Shown: one piece after another, positions 7,024-15,418 of the stretch
How positions within the stretch are numbered: the stretch's first letter is position 1
Layout: the number at the start of each line of letters is the position of its first letter
Assembly: GCF_017301735.1 (NCBI RefSeq)
Contig: NZ_CP071090.1
Span: forward strand, 13,147,254-13,211,253
Length of the DNA: 64,000 bases
Direction: 5' to 3'
Origin: Pyxidicoccus parkwaysis
GTDB taxonomy: Bacteria > Myxococcota > Myxococcia > Myxococcales > Myxococcaceae
Notes under the pieces: model-generated
Seen by the model: the letters and a program-made list of their open reading frames with translations, nothing else
Database searches by the model: none
What the model was told of the DNA's origin: nothing
Position numbers and translations under genes: made by a program

Positions 7024-9897
7024 TCAGCGGCCCAGCCGCGCCATCTTCTCCTTCACGGTGCCGGCGGCGGGGCCGTTGGGCAGGAGCGCGAGGTAGCGCC
7101 CATACGCCTTCGCCGCGTCCGGCTTGCGGTCCAGCTTCACGTACGCGTCGCCCAGGTTGAGGTAGGCCACGGCGCGCTGCGGGTCCAGCTCCAGCGTCTT
7201 CTCCAGCCACTTCACCGCCTCGGGGTACTCGCCCTTGCGGAAGTGGACGAAGCCCACGTTGTTGGCGGCCTGCGCGTCCCGCGGGTCCAGCTTCGCGGCG
7301 GCCTGGAACTCGGCCAGCGCCTCCTCGTAGCGCTTCTCGCGGTACAGGGCCATGCCACGGTCACCGCGGCGGCGGGCCTCCTCTGCGGGCGAGGCGGACG
7401 GCACCGGCGCGGCCGCCACGGCGATGCCCGCGTCCTGCATCTGCGACAGCTGGCTCTTCGCCGCTTCCAGCTCGCGCGCCAGCGCTTGATTGCGCGCCGT
7501 CTTCGCGGCGATTTCGTTGCGCACGCGCTCCAATTCCGCGTTGAGGCGGATGGCCTCGGTGTCGAGCTGCTCGGAGCTCTCGCTGAGGAACTCGCCCTCA
7601 TGGCTGAGCTCGAGGACGAACTCGCCGCCCTCGCTGCCGGGCATGCTGCCGAAGGCGGGCGTCTGCTTCGACAGCGAGGACACCGTGGGCCCGACGTACG
7701 CCGCCAATTCAGACCCGGTGACGTAGCCGTCGGCGTTGAGGTCCGCCTGGCCTTCCAGGCCCTGCAGCAGCGTCCAGGTGAAGATGGAGTGGCCGTTGGG
7801 GCCCTGGTCCGCCACCTGCTCGTCGGCGCCTCCCGCGGTGAGCACCTGGCGCACGCTCCGGCGCGTCACCTCCTGGAGGTACTTGCGCACGTCGCCGCCG
7901 GCCGCCGGCCCGCCGCGCGTCAGCGCAAGCCCGCTGTAGCAGGCGTCCATGACGAAGAGGGCGTGCTTGGCGGGGATGGCCTCGCTGATGTCCTGGAAGT
8001 TGGTCATCGAGATGGCCGTGCTCTGGTAGTTGGACGTGTCCGCGTCCACCGGGACGATGTAGCCGAGGCTCTTCCCGTTGGGCAGGCGGCGGGTGATGCC
8101 GTGGCCCGCGAAGAAGACGAAGACGCGGTCCTCGCGCTGCACCTTCGCCGGGTCCGCCAGCCTGTCGCCCAGCACGGAGAGGATGCGCTCGCGCGTGGCC
8201 TCGCCGTCGAGCAGCACGGTGACGTTCTCCGGCTTGAAGAGGTACTTGCGCACCAGCAACTCGCGCACGCCCTCCGCGTCGTTCACCGCGTAGGAGAGCT
8301 TGGGCCACTTCTGGTAGGCATTGATGCCAATCACCACGGCCCAGCTCTCGCGGTACAGCGCGCCGGGCGTGGTGGATGCGAGCGCGGGCGCGGGAGGCAC
8401 GCCGCCGTCCGCCGTGTCGCCCACCATCTGCGTGCCGTCCCAGAGGACGAAGCGGTAGCCGCGCGTCTGGAGCGTCTCCAGGATGAGCGGCAGGGCCTCC
8501 GTCGTCTGGCTGTGCACGTCGTGCAGGAGGATGACGCCGCGGCCGTTGGCCTCCACCTGCTGCACCACGCGGTTGGCGATGGAGGTGGGGATGGGGTCGC
8601 TCCAGTCGAGCGCGTCCACGTTCCACAGGAAGGCCTTGAGCTTGCGGGCCTCGAGCGCCGCGGCGACCTTCTCGTTGCGCGCGCCGTAGGGCGGGCGGAA
8701 GAGGGAGATGTGGCTCTGGGTGACCTCCTCGATGATGCGCCTCGACTCGTCGATTTCCGTCTCCAGCCGCGCGTCGCTCAGCTTGGGCAGGAAGGCGTGC
8801 GTGAGCGAGTGGTTGGCGAGCAGGTGCCCCGACTGGAGGATGCGCTCGGAGTACGCGGAGGCCTCGGTGCGCTTGAGTGGGGCGCCCGCATCACCCGCGT
8901 CCTTGCCGCGCACGGCGACGTTCTGCCCCACCTCGAAGAAGATGGACTTGACGCCGTACTTCTCCAGCGTGGCGAGGATGTTGGGGGTGAACTTGGGGTG
9001 CGGGCCGTCGTCGAAGGTGAGCACCAGCGTCTTCGGCGGCAGCGAGTTGCCGGTGATGATGCCCGGGTCCTCCTTGCGCGGGCCCTTGCCGCGCAGGCCC
9101 TGGTCCAGCGCGCCCAGCGTGTCGTCGAAGGACTTGAGGATGGACTCGCGGGTGAAGCGGCCCCTGAGGAAGGTGACGTAGGCCTCCCAGGCCTCGCGGC
9201 GCACGGCCATGCCGCGCGTGTCGAAGCGGCCGAAGACGGCCTGCATCTCCTTCTCGTAGAGGGCCTGGATGGCCTGGAGCGCGCGCTGGTCCTCCTCCAG
9301 GCGAGCGAGCAGCGGCGCCTTCCACGCGGGCGCGGAGGGCAGGGCGGCCAGTGCGTCGTGCACGTCGGCGAGCGTGTCCTTGAAGGCGAGCTTGTCCGCG
9401 TCGTGCAGGTCCACGTCCTTCTCCAGCCAGTCCAGGAAGGAGGCGAGGGACGCGGGCTCGGCGCCGGAGGTCAGCGCGGTGCGGAGCGCTTCTGCGAAGG
9501 ACTCCAGCTCGTGGCGGTTCTCCTCGAAGAGCATGCGCCCGACGATGGCCGCGCGCTCGCGGGTGTCGTCGTCGAGCGTGGCCTCGTCCGCGGCGAGGAC
9601 GATGTTCTGCCGGTAGCGGGTGACGATGCCGGCCCAGGACTCGCGCGCGGCCGCGTCGTCCTTCGGCGGTGCAACGGCGGTGGCGGTGGGAGTGCTCGCG
9701 TCCGGGGCGGCCTGCTGGGGCGCGGTGGCGGTGGCGGGCGCGGAGGGCGCGGGCTTCTCGGGCGAAGGCGCGGGTGGCGTGCCCTTGCAGGCGACGAGGA
9801 CGAGGGCGGTGAGCCAGGGCAGGGCGCGGCGCCAGGGTTTCCGGTGTGGGGCCGGAGACGATTCGTGGAGGGCGCCTGGGAAGTCTGGAGTGCTCAT
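7024..9897 (-). CDS. lipoprotein fusing NodB polysaccharide deacetylase, caspase-like (C14) and TPR domains
   Basis: The product of about 957 residues starts at ATG 9897 (MSTPDFPGAL); an extra 23 residues are possible. A lipobox (LVAC) lies near residue 37. The NodB domain, about residues 288-495, keeps all five motifs: TFDDGP, HSLTH, RPPYG, DALDW and LLHDVH. A caspase-like domain follows at about 515-755, with His599 in FFAGHG and Cys653 in MDACYSG, the C14 catalytic dyad. After it come an EF-hand-like DLNADGYVTGSE loop, a coiled coil (about 775-825) and TPR repeats (about 837-955). The combination suggests envelope glycan deacetylation tied to proteolysis, with TPR-mediated partner binding. 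It is probably periplasmic. No partner gene is adjacent. Confidence 0.93.
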   Translation of the reverse strand: MSTPDFPGALHESSPAPHRKPWRRALPWLTALVLVACKGTPPAPSPEKPAPSAPATATAPQQAAPDASTPTATAVAPPKDDAAARESWAGIVTRYRQNIVLAADEATLDDDTRERAAIVGRMLFEENRHELESFAEALRTALTSGAEPASLASFLDWLEKDVDLHDADKLAFKDTLADVHDALAALPSAPAWKAPLLARLEEDQRALQAIQALYEKEMQAVFGRFDTRGMAVRREAWEAYVTFLRGRFTRESILKSFDDTLGALDQGLRGKGPRKEDPGIITGNSLPPKTLVLTFDDGPHPKFTPNILATLEKYGVKSIFFEVGQNVAVRGKDAGDAGAPLKRTEASAYSERILQSGHLLANHSLTHAFLPKLSDARLETEIDESRRIIEEVTQSHISLFRPPYGARNEKVAAALEARKLKAFLWNVDALDWSDPIPTSIANRVVQQVEANGRGVILLHDVHSQTTEALPLILETLQTRGYRFVLWDGTQMVGDTADGGVPPAPALASTTPGALYRESWAVVIGINAYQKWPKLSYAVNDAEGVRELLVRKYLFKPENVTVLLDGEATRERILSVLGDRLADPAKVQREDRVFVFFAGHGITRRLPNGKSLGYIVPVDADTSNYQSTAISMTNFQDISEAIPAKHALFVMDACYSGLALTRGGPAAGGDVRKYLQEVTRRSVRQVLTAGGADEQVADQGPNGHSIFTWTLLQGLEGQADLNADGYVTGSELAAYVGPTVSSLSKQTPAFGSMPGSEGGEFVLELSHEGEFLSESSEQLDTEAIRLNAELERVRNEIAAKTARNQALARELEAAKSQLSQMQDAGIAVAAAPVPSASPAEEARRRGDRGMALYREKRYEEALAEFQAAAKLDPRDAQAANNVGFVHFRKGEYPEAVKWLEKTLELDPQRAVAYLNLGDAYVKLDRKPDAAKAYGRYLALLPNGPAAGTVKEKMARLGR

Positions 9898-10091
9898 GCG
9901 TGGGGCAGGTTGGCCCGGAGCATGCCCGGTGGGAGGCGAGGACGCCAACCCACCGGCCCGTTTCACTCACATGCGGGCCGTCTCCGGTCGCCTGGTGCTC
10001 CCAGTGTTTCCCGAAACGGCCCTCGTCGACCCGCGTGGCCGTGGGGTGGCCCTGCTCCCACCCCATGCCCCCTCTGAAGCGAGCCGCGCTC

Positions 10092-10136
10092 CGCCTCGCG
10101 TCCCCTCCCACCTTGGGCGGAAGGGGACGCGGGGCG
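10092..10136 (-). terminator. strong hairpin downstream of the secreted protein gene
   Basis: A stem of 15 bp (CGCCTCGCGTCCCCT with AGGGGACGCGGGGCG, one T-G pair) with a 15-nt loop lies 5 bp beyond the stop of the gene at 10142-11149. There is no U-tract, as is common in very GC-rich genomes. Confidence 0.6.
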
Positions 10137-10141
10137 CGGAA

Positions 10142-11149
10142 TCACTGCTTCGCCGAGGAGTCCTTGCACTCCGTGGGCGGATTGATGTCCGGCATGGGGT
10201 CCTTGATGGGGCCCCGCTCCTCCTCGACGACGCTGCGCTCCTCGTCGCTCAGGTCGGCCGCCTGCTCCTCGGTGGGCGTTGCCGCCGCGCCCGCGAAGCA
10301 GTTGCCGTCCACCTTGATGAGCCCCGTCTTGCAGTTCCACGAGGGCTCACCGGTGCACACGCTGACGCGGTAGTGCCGGTTCTGGCCATTCGGAAGGACG
10401 CCGCCGATGAGCGGAGACCCCTGGCGGCCCGGCGAGCCGGTGAAGTAGGGCGAGTAGCTGAACGTGGTGGACATCTGCTGCAGGTTCAGCCCGTTGGGCG
10501 CCTGACCCGCGAACCACCGCCCCCACTCGTAATCATAGGTGCGGCTCCACCAGCGGTCGCTCTCCTGGACCGTCACGAAGTAGTGGTTCTCGCAGCTCGT
10601 GGGGTCGGCGTTCAGCTTGATGTTGCTGGCGCAGACGTTGATGGGCGAGCCATCCGCCGGCGGGTTGATGCCATTGATGTTGAAGTTGGGCGTGGCCGGC
10701 GCCGCGTTCGAGACGATGATGTTGGTGTTCACCGTCTCCACCGTGGACCAGCCGATGCAGGTCCAGTTCCGCTTCTCCAGCGTCACCGTGGCCTTGTACT
10801 GCCCCGCCCCGACGCCCACGTTGTAGAAGGGGAAGTTCGCCCACGAGGACGACGTCTGATACTGCATCGAGGAGACGAGATTGCCGTTGAGGTAGAGATT
10901 GGCCTTGATGCGATAGGGATTGGCGCCGCATGTGTTGTACGGCCCGCAGCTCCCTCCGATGATGATGATGCCCGGACAGTACTCGTACGACACCATGAAG
11001 TTGCGGGTGCCGGAGCCGCAATAGCCGAAGTTGGTGGCGGAGTAGCCCGAGGTCGTCGAGCTCTGGGTCAACTTGGCGGCGCCCGCGTGTGACGCGGTGG
11101 GAACAGTGGCGAGCAACGCAACCACAACGACCAACATCGATTTTGTCAC
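10142..11149 (-). CDS. secreted hypothetical protein
   Basis: The 335-residue protein starts at GTG 11149, preceded by a very strong GGGAGGGGG. It has a clear Sec signal peptide (MTKSMLVVVVALLATVPTASHAG, cut near residue 22). The mature part is rich in Asn, Tyr, Ser and Gly with paired cysteines (FGYCGSGTRN, EYCPGIIIIGGSCGPYNTCG), suggesting a disulfide-bonded beta-structured extracellular protein. The C-terminus is acidic and charged (EEQAADLSDEERSVVEEERG). I recognise no family. A terminator-like hairpin follows the stop. Confidence 0.82.
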   Translation of the reverse strand: MTKSMLVVVVALLATVPTASHAGAAKLTQSSTTSGYSATNFGYCGSGTRNFMVSYEYCPGIIIIGGSCGPYNTCGANPYRIKANLYLNGNLVSSMQYQTSSSWANFPFYNVGVGAGQYKATVTLEKRNWTCIGWSTVETVNTNIIVSNAAPATPNFNINGINPPADGSPINVCASNIKLNADPTSCENHYFVTVQESDRWWSRTYDYEWGRWFAGQAPNGLNLQQMSTTFSYSPYFTGSPGRQGSPLIGGVLPNGQNRHYRVSVCTGEPSWNCKTGLIKVDGNCFAGAAATPTEEQAADLSDEERSVVEEERGPIKDPMPDINPPTECKDSSAKQ

Positions 11150-11329
11150 AAGGTCCCCCTCCCAAAATGGAAGTGGCGCCCTTGTTGTGCAGCCAACATG
11201 CCGGCCGGTGCTCCAGAGTGGCGGCGGGCCGGGTGTCTCTGCCCGTGTATCAATCCATGTTACGCGTGGCTCGCGGATGTAACGGTTCGCGCTACAGGTG
11301 TGACGTCAAACCGAGCCATGTCACACGCA

Positions 11330-11437
11330 AGTGTCGGAGGCCGTGCGGCCAGCCGAGCGCTCGTTGGGGGAATGCCCGCGCGTGCGCAGCGTCTCCGGAG
11401 GCCGGCAGGAGCGGTGGGGTGCTGGAGGCCCGGGTGG
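11330..11437. repeat. left copy of direct repeat; decayed remnant of the DUF1206 gene start
   Basis: Positions 11330-11404 match 13139-13213 with six mismatches in 75 bp. Positions 11398-11437 then match 13304-13343, which lies inside the DUF1206 coding region. The copy therefore looks like the DUF1206 5' region with about 97 bp lost between two GAGGCCG repeats. Together the two copies bracket the aldo/keto reductase-TetR pair. Confidence 0.8.
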
Positions 11438-11441
11438 CGTG

Positions 11442-12425
11442 TTAGCGCTCACTGTCGAGCAGCTTCATCTGCTGCTCGGGGTAGCGCGTCCCGGCGATGG
11501 CATCCGTGGGCAGGGTCGCCTCGACCGCGGCCACATCGGCGGGCGACAGGGGCTTGTCGAGCGCGCCGAGCACGTCGAGCAGCTGCTTCCGCGTGCGCGC
11601 GCCGACCACGGGCACGAGCATCGGTTGCTTCGCCAGCACCCACGCCACGGCGAGCTGGGCAGGCGTCATCCCGCGCTCGGCAGCGAACGCGTGAAAACGC
11701 GCCACGGCTGCCGCATTGCGCTGGCCGGCCTCGCCGCTGAAGCGAGGGAAGTGCTGGCGGGCACCTTCAGCCTTCGCTCCCGTCAAGAGCCCGCGCGAGA
11801 GCACGCCGTACAGCGTCGCGCTCATGCCGAGCTCGGCGAGCGTGGGAAATATGGCCTTTTCCGGCTCGCGCGTGATGAGCGCGTACTCGATTTGCAGGTC
11901 GCTCAACGGGTGTACCTTCGCCGCGCGGCGGATGGTCTCGGCGCCGACTTCGGAGAGTCCGATGTTCCGAACGTAGCCGCCCTTCACCAGCTCGGCGATT
12001 GCGCCCACGGTGTCTTCGATGGGGACGGCCGGGTCGAGTCGAGCGGGGCGGTACACGTCGATGTAGTCCACACCGAGCCGCTGCAAGCTGTACGTGACGA
12101 AATTCTTGACCGCCGCGGGGCGCCCGTCGAAGCCCACCAGGGCCCCGTCCGGCCCGCGCATGGCCCCGAACTTCACCGAAAGCTGCACCTTCGCGCGCTG
12201 ACCCTCGAGCGCCCGGCGAATGAGCAGCTCGTTGTGCCCGTTGGCGTAGAAATCGGCTGTATCGAGCAGCGTCACTCCGCGCTCGATGGCCTCGTGAATC
12301 GTCGCGATGCTCTCGCGCTCGTCAGAGGGGCCGTACGCTCCCGACATGCCCATGCAGCCGAGGGCAATGGGAAACACCCCAGGGCCCGTCTTGCCGAGTT
12401 GCGTTCTGCGGTGGATGGCGGTCAT
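11442..12425 (-). CDS. aldo/keto reductase
   Basis: The 327-residue enzyme shows the AKR barrel motifs: LGCMGMSGAYG at the N-terminus, LLDTADFYANGHNE with the catalytic Asp and Tyr, KFGAMRG with the catalytic Lys, and the cofactor-binding LVPVVGARTRKQL near the C-terminus. Length is normal. The ATG at 12425 follows GGGGAAAG. It probably reduces aldehydes or ketones with NADPH in the cytoplasm. The TetR gene is divergent, with two palindromic sites between them, so repression by that protein is likely. The pair lies between direct repeats, which suggests it was acquired as a unit. Confidence 0.95.
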   Translation of the reverse strand: MTAIHRRTQLGKTGPGVFPIALGCMGMSGAYGPSDERESIATIHEAIERGVTLLDTADFYANGHNELLIRRALEGQRAKVQLSVKFGAMRGPDGALVGFDGRPAAVKNFVTYSLQRLGVDYIDVYRPARLDPAVPIEDTVGAIAELVKGGYVRNIGLSEVGAETIRRAAKVHPLSDLQIEYALITREPEKAIFPTLAELGMSATLYGVLSRGLLTGAKAEGARQHFPRFSGEAGQRNAAAVARFHAFAAERGMTPAQLAVAWVLAKQPMLVPVVGARTRKQLLDVLGALDKPLSPADVAAVEATLPTDAIAGTRYPEQQMKLLDSER

Positions 12426-12451
12426 GGCATCTTTCCCCAGGTCGAGCCAAA

Positions 12452-12466
12452 CGGAACATTGTTCCG
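12452..12466. promoter_or_regulatory. TetR operator half 1
   Basis: A perfect 15-bp palindrome CGGAAC-ATT-GTTCCG lies between the divergent aldo/keto reductase and TetR genes, centred at 12459. It sits 27 bp from the reductase start, where bound repressor would block transcription. Confidence 0.85.
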
Positions 12467-12483
12467 GTATTGAGGGAGAAATA

Positions 12484-12498
12484 CGGAACGATGTTCCG
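12484..12498. promoter_or_regulatory. TetR operator half 2
   Basis: A second perfect palindrome CGGAAC-GAT-GTTCCG is centred at 12491, 32 bp (about three helical turns) from the first. It extends by one more A-T pair to 17 bp. Both copies have the same arms and differ only in the 3-bp spacer, as expected for a dimeric TetR protein binding twice on one face of the helix. Confidence 0.85.
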
Positions 12499-12510
12499 TT
12501 TGTCAAGGCA

Positions 12511-13104
12511 ATGAAGAGACCCAATCGAGCTGACGCGCAGCGCAACCTCGACTCGCTCCTCGAGGCGGCGAAGGCGGTATTCGCCGAGTCCGGAGTCGAC
12601 GCGCCCGTGCGGGAGATCGCGGCGCGCGCTGGCGTCGGGGTCGCGACGGTGTATCGGCACTTCCCCCAACGTTCCGAGCTGATTGCGGCCGTGTACCGGC
12701 GCGAAATCGACGCATGCGCGGCCGCCGCTCCGGCGCTGGCGCGTGAGCATGAGCCGTTTGAGGCGCTGGCGCGGTGGCTCCATCGGTTCTCGAGTCTCAT
12801 CGCCACCAAGCGGGGACTCGCCGCTTCGCTCAACGCGGAGGACCCGGCGTATCAGGCACTGCCGGCGTATTTCCGTCAGCACCTGGAGCCGGTGCTCAAG
12901 TCGCTCCTCGATGCCGCGGCGGCCGCGGGTCAGGTTCGCGACGACGTCGACGCGTACGAGCTCTTGCGAGGCGTGGGCAATCTCTGCGTTCCCGTCGCGG
13001 AGCTTGGACCTGGCTACAGCCGGAGGATGGTCGACCTGCTGATTGATGGGCTGCGCTACGGCGCGCGTCCCGTCCGGGCACCTGCTTCCAGGGTCCCTCG
13101 TTGA
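12511..13104 (+). CDS. TetR family regulator, divergent from aldo/keto reductase
   Basis: The 197-residue protein begins MKRPNRADAQRNLDSLLEAA and has the TetR helix-turn-helix at about residues 28-55 (VREIAARAGVGVATVYRHFP). The rest is the helical dimerisation and ligand-binding domain. The ATG at 12511 lies 12 bp from the second palindrome, so the protein probably represses itself as well as the reductase. This two-gene arrangement is typical for sensing a toxic aldehyde or quinone, but the ligand is not evident. No clear Shine-Dalgarno is present (AAGGCA is the best). Confidence 0.94.
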   Translation: MKRPNRADAQRNLDSLLEAAKAVFAESGVDAPVREIAARAGVGVATVYRHFPQRSELIAAVYRREIDACAAAAPALAREHEPFEALARWLHRFSSLIATKRGLAASLNAEDPAYQALPAYFRQHLEPVLKSLLDAAAAAGQVRDDVDAYELLRGVGNLCVPVAELGPGYSRRMVDLLIDGLRYGARPVRAPASRVPR

Positions 13105-13138
13105 AGAGGGCAGGACGCTTCTTGGAATCAGGTGCACG

Positions 13139-13343
13139 AGTGCCGGAGGGCGTGCGGCCAGCCGAGCGCCCGTTGGGGGAAGGCCCGCGCATGCGCATCG
13201 TCTCCGGAGGCCGCTTCGAAGGGGCCGCGAACGGGAGGGGGACGACATGGCGACGGGAGCCCTGCGAGGGCCCGACCTTCGGCACGTGGCCCACGCGGGG
13301 CGTGAGGCCGGCAGGAGCGGCGTGGTGGTGGCGGCCCGGGTGG
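13139..13343. repeat. right copy of the direct repeat, containing the DUF1206 gene start
   Basis: The 75 bp at 13139-13213 and the 40 bp at 13304-13343 correspond to the left copy at 11330-11437. This copy is intact and leads into the functional DUF1206 gene, so it appears to be the original. Confidence 0.8.
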
Positions 13344-14095
13344 GCTACGCCGCGCGCGCCGCTGTCTACGCGGTGATTGGCGTACTGGCCCTGATGCTGG
13401 CCGCGGGCCACGGCGGCCGCACCACGGACACGCACGGCGCGGTGGTGGAGGTCGCCCGCCAGCCGTTCGGCTCGGTGCTGCTCGTCCTGCTCGGAGTGGG
13501 CCTGCTGGCCTTCGCCGTCTGGCGCTTCGTGCAGGCAGTGCTGGACGTGGAGGGCAAGGGCCGCTCCGGAAAGGCGCTCGTCACGCGCCTCGTGTTCGCG
13601 GGCAGCGGCGTGATTCACGCCAGCCTCGCGATGTTTGCCTTCAACCTGCTGCGCGGCCATGCGCACCGGGGCCGAGGCACCCAGGGAATGACAGCGGAGC
13701 TGATGTCGAAGCCCTTCGGCCAGGTGCTGGTGGGCGCGGTGGGCGTCGTGGTGATTGGCTTCGCCGTGCAGCAGTTCATGCAGGCGGCACAGGGGAAGAT
13801 GCTGGAGAAGCTGAGCCTCACGGGCCTCGCCGCGCGGCGGCGCACGTGGGTGGAGCGCATCAGCAAGGCCGGCGTGGCGGCGCGCGCGGTGGTGTTCCTG
13901 CTCGTTGGAGTCTTCTTCATCCAGGCCGCCATTCAGGCGGACCCGGGTGAGGCGGGCGGCCTGGGCGAGGCGCTGGGCACGCTGGCCGCGCAGCCGTTCG
14001 GTCCGTGGCTGCTGGGGCTGGTGGCGGCGGGCCTCGTCGCCTACGCCGTCTACCAGCTCCTGGTGGCGCGCTACCGCCACATCGCCACGCCATGA
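13247..14095 (+). CDS. DUF1206 domain membrane protein
   Basis: The 282-residue protein is built from three related modules, each with two hydrophobic helices: about residues 25-95, 105-180 and 200-280. The repeated signature is RxGYAARAAVYAVIGVLAL, then QPFGxVLL and GLLAFAVWRFVQA, which is characteristic of DUF1206 integral membrane proteins. The ATG at 13247 follows GGGAGGGGG. The function of the family is unknown. The sequence just before and within the first codons is duplicated 1.8 kb upstream. Confidence 0.93.
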   Translation: MATGALRGPDLRHVAHAGREAGRSGVVVAARVGYAARAAVYAVIGVLALMLAAGHGGRTTDTHGAVVEVARQPFGSVLLVLLGVGLLAFAVWRFVQAVLDVEGKGRSGKALVTRLVFAGSGVIHASLAMFAFNLLRGHAHRGRGTQGMTAELMSKPFGQVLVGAVGVVVIGFAVQQFMQAAQGKMLEKLSLTGLAARRRTWVERISKAGVAARAVVFLLVGVFFIQAAIQADPGEAGGLGEALGTLAAQPFGPWLLGLVAAGLVAYAVYQLLVARYRHIATP

Positions 14096-14199
14096 TGCGG
14101 CCACCGCCGCATCGCGACTCCAAGCCGCGATGACAGGAAGGCTTGCCTCCCGGGAGGCCGGCGCATATCCAACGCGCGCCGGAGCACCTGGGAGGCGTC

Positions 14200-14685
14200 A
14201 TGTCGGGACACGAGCATCGCTACACGGTGGCGTTGAAGTGGACGGGCAACACGGGCGCGGGAACGGCCAGCTACCGCGCCTACGAGCGCGCACACGAGCT
14301 GAGCGTGGAGGGCAAGCCCGTCATTCCGGGCTCGTCCGACCCGGCCTTCCGTGGAGACCCGAAGCGGTGGAACCCGGAGGAGCTGCTCGTGGCGTCGCTG
14401 TCCGCGTGTCACAAGCTCTGGTACCTGCACCTGTGCTCCGCCGCGGGCGTGGTGGTGACGGACTACGTGGACGCGGCCGAGGGCGTCATGGCCGAGGAGG
14501 CGGACGGAGGCGGCCACTTCACGCGCGTGGTGCTGCGTCCGCGCGTCACGATTGCCGCGGGCTGCGACCGGGAGAAGGCCCACGCGCTCCACCACGAGGC
14601 GCATGCGAAGTGCTTCATCGCCAACTCGGTCAACTTCCCCGTCACCCACGAGCCCACGACGCTCGTGGAGACAGCGCGTACCTGA
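14200..14685 (+). CDS. OsmC family peroxiredoxin-like protein
   Basis: The 161-residue protein has both redox cysteines of the family, Cys70 in NPEELLVASLSACH and Cys138 in AHAKCFIANSVN, plus the preceding conserved Glu60. These support thiol-dependent reduction of organic hydroperoxides. Length is typical. The ATG at 14200 has GGGAGG 5 bp upstream. It appears to be a single gene, 100 bp downstream of the DUF1206 gene on the same strand. Cytoplasmic. Confidence 0.94.
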   Translation: MSGHEHRYTVALKWTGNTGAGTASYRAYERAHELSVEGKPVIPGSSDPAFRGDPKRWNPEELLVASLSACHKLWYLHLCSAAGVVVTDYVDAAEGVMAEEADGGGHFTRVVLRPRVTIAAGCDREKAHALHHEAHAKCFIANSVNFPVTHEPTTLVETART

Positions 14686-14715
14686 GAGGCGTGGCGCGGG
14701 CGCGGGGCCCGCGCT

Positions 14716-15087
14716 TCACAGCCGGGGTTCGAGCAGGGTGGAGACGGCCGGGAGCATCGCCTCGGGAGCCAGATGGGGCTGCGGGCGGACCAGGGCCGGG
14801 TAGGCGTCGATGGGGGCGGCACAGCCCACGACGAAGTCCGCGGCCTCGCGAAGCTTCGATAGCGCGAGGTCCGTACAGTGGACGGTGATGATGGGGAGGA
14901 AGCCGGGCTCGCTCATCCACTTCACCGCGCCGGAGAGCTGGTTCGTGTCCAGGAAACCCAGCACGGCATCCCGGAGGGCCCGGCCCTCGTGGGCCGCGGC
15001 CTTGAGGACGTTTCGCCTGTCCCGCTCCGCCGCGGGGACATAGGGCTCGGACTCCTCGCGGGGCATGATGATGGTCTCAATCCACAT
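14716..15087 (-). CDS. hypothetical protein
   Basis: This 123-residue protein starts MWIETIIMPREESEPYVPAA at an ATG with GGAGG 7 bp upstream; longer in-frame starts lack such a site. It has a mixed helix/strand composition without a signal peptide or membrane segment (LRDAVLGFLDTNQLSGAVKW, FLPIITVHCTDLALSKLREA). I recognise no domain. It is convergent with the OsmC gene. Confidence 0.7.
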   Translation of the reverse strand: MWIETIIMPREESEPYVPAAERDRRNVLKAAAHEGRALRDAVLGFLDTNQLSGAVKWMSEPGFLPIITVHCTDLALSKLREAADFVVGCAAPIDAYPALVRPQPHLAPEAMLPAVSTLLEPRL

Positions 15088-15418
15088 CTTAGCGCCTCCG
15101 GGCGGCGGGCCCGATGACACCGTGGCGACTCCAACGACGAGCCCCGGGCATCGGTTGATGATGGGCATGATGCGCTTTTCGGCGGCGGTCCGTTTCACTC
15201 CCGGCGCCAATTCCTTCTGAGAAGGCGTCACCCTGTTTGATACTGGAGTGTGCGTGTCTCGCACCCCGTTGCCGAATCGGGCCACCGGTGCGGTACGTCC
15301 GGGGGCCCGGCCCCGCATGTATACGGGGTGTGACAGATGCGCCTGACGAGCGGCCTTCCGGGGTCCGCCCGCGTCGCACTGCCAGCACGGGTCATTCCGG
15401 CCCTACAATGGTTGACCA
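15088..15418. other. divergent intergenic region with a possible leaderless promoter
   Basis: The region separates the small hypothetical gene and the STAND regulator. A TACAAT hexamer at 15404-15409 lies 9 bp before the ATG at 15419, and there is no Shine-Dalgarno sequence. If it is a -10 element, transcription would start at or next to the start codon. I see no good -35 partner and no other structure. Confidence 0.35.

Noticed and set aside
7012..10077. Long open frame on the plus strand
   Set aside because: It lies opposite the caspase-deacetylase gene; its translation is His/Arg/Val/Leu-rich without domains, a typical shadow in GC-rich DNA.
12307..12510. Upstream extension of the TetR gene through the operator region
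   Set aside because: It would read through both palindromes and the divergent reductase start; the TetR fold begins at 12511.
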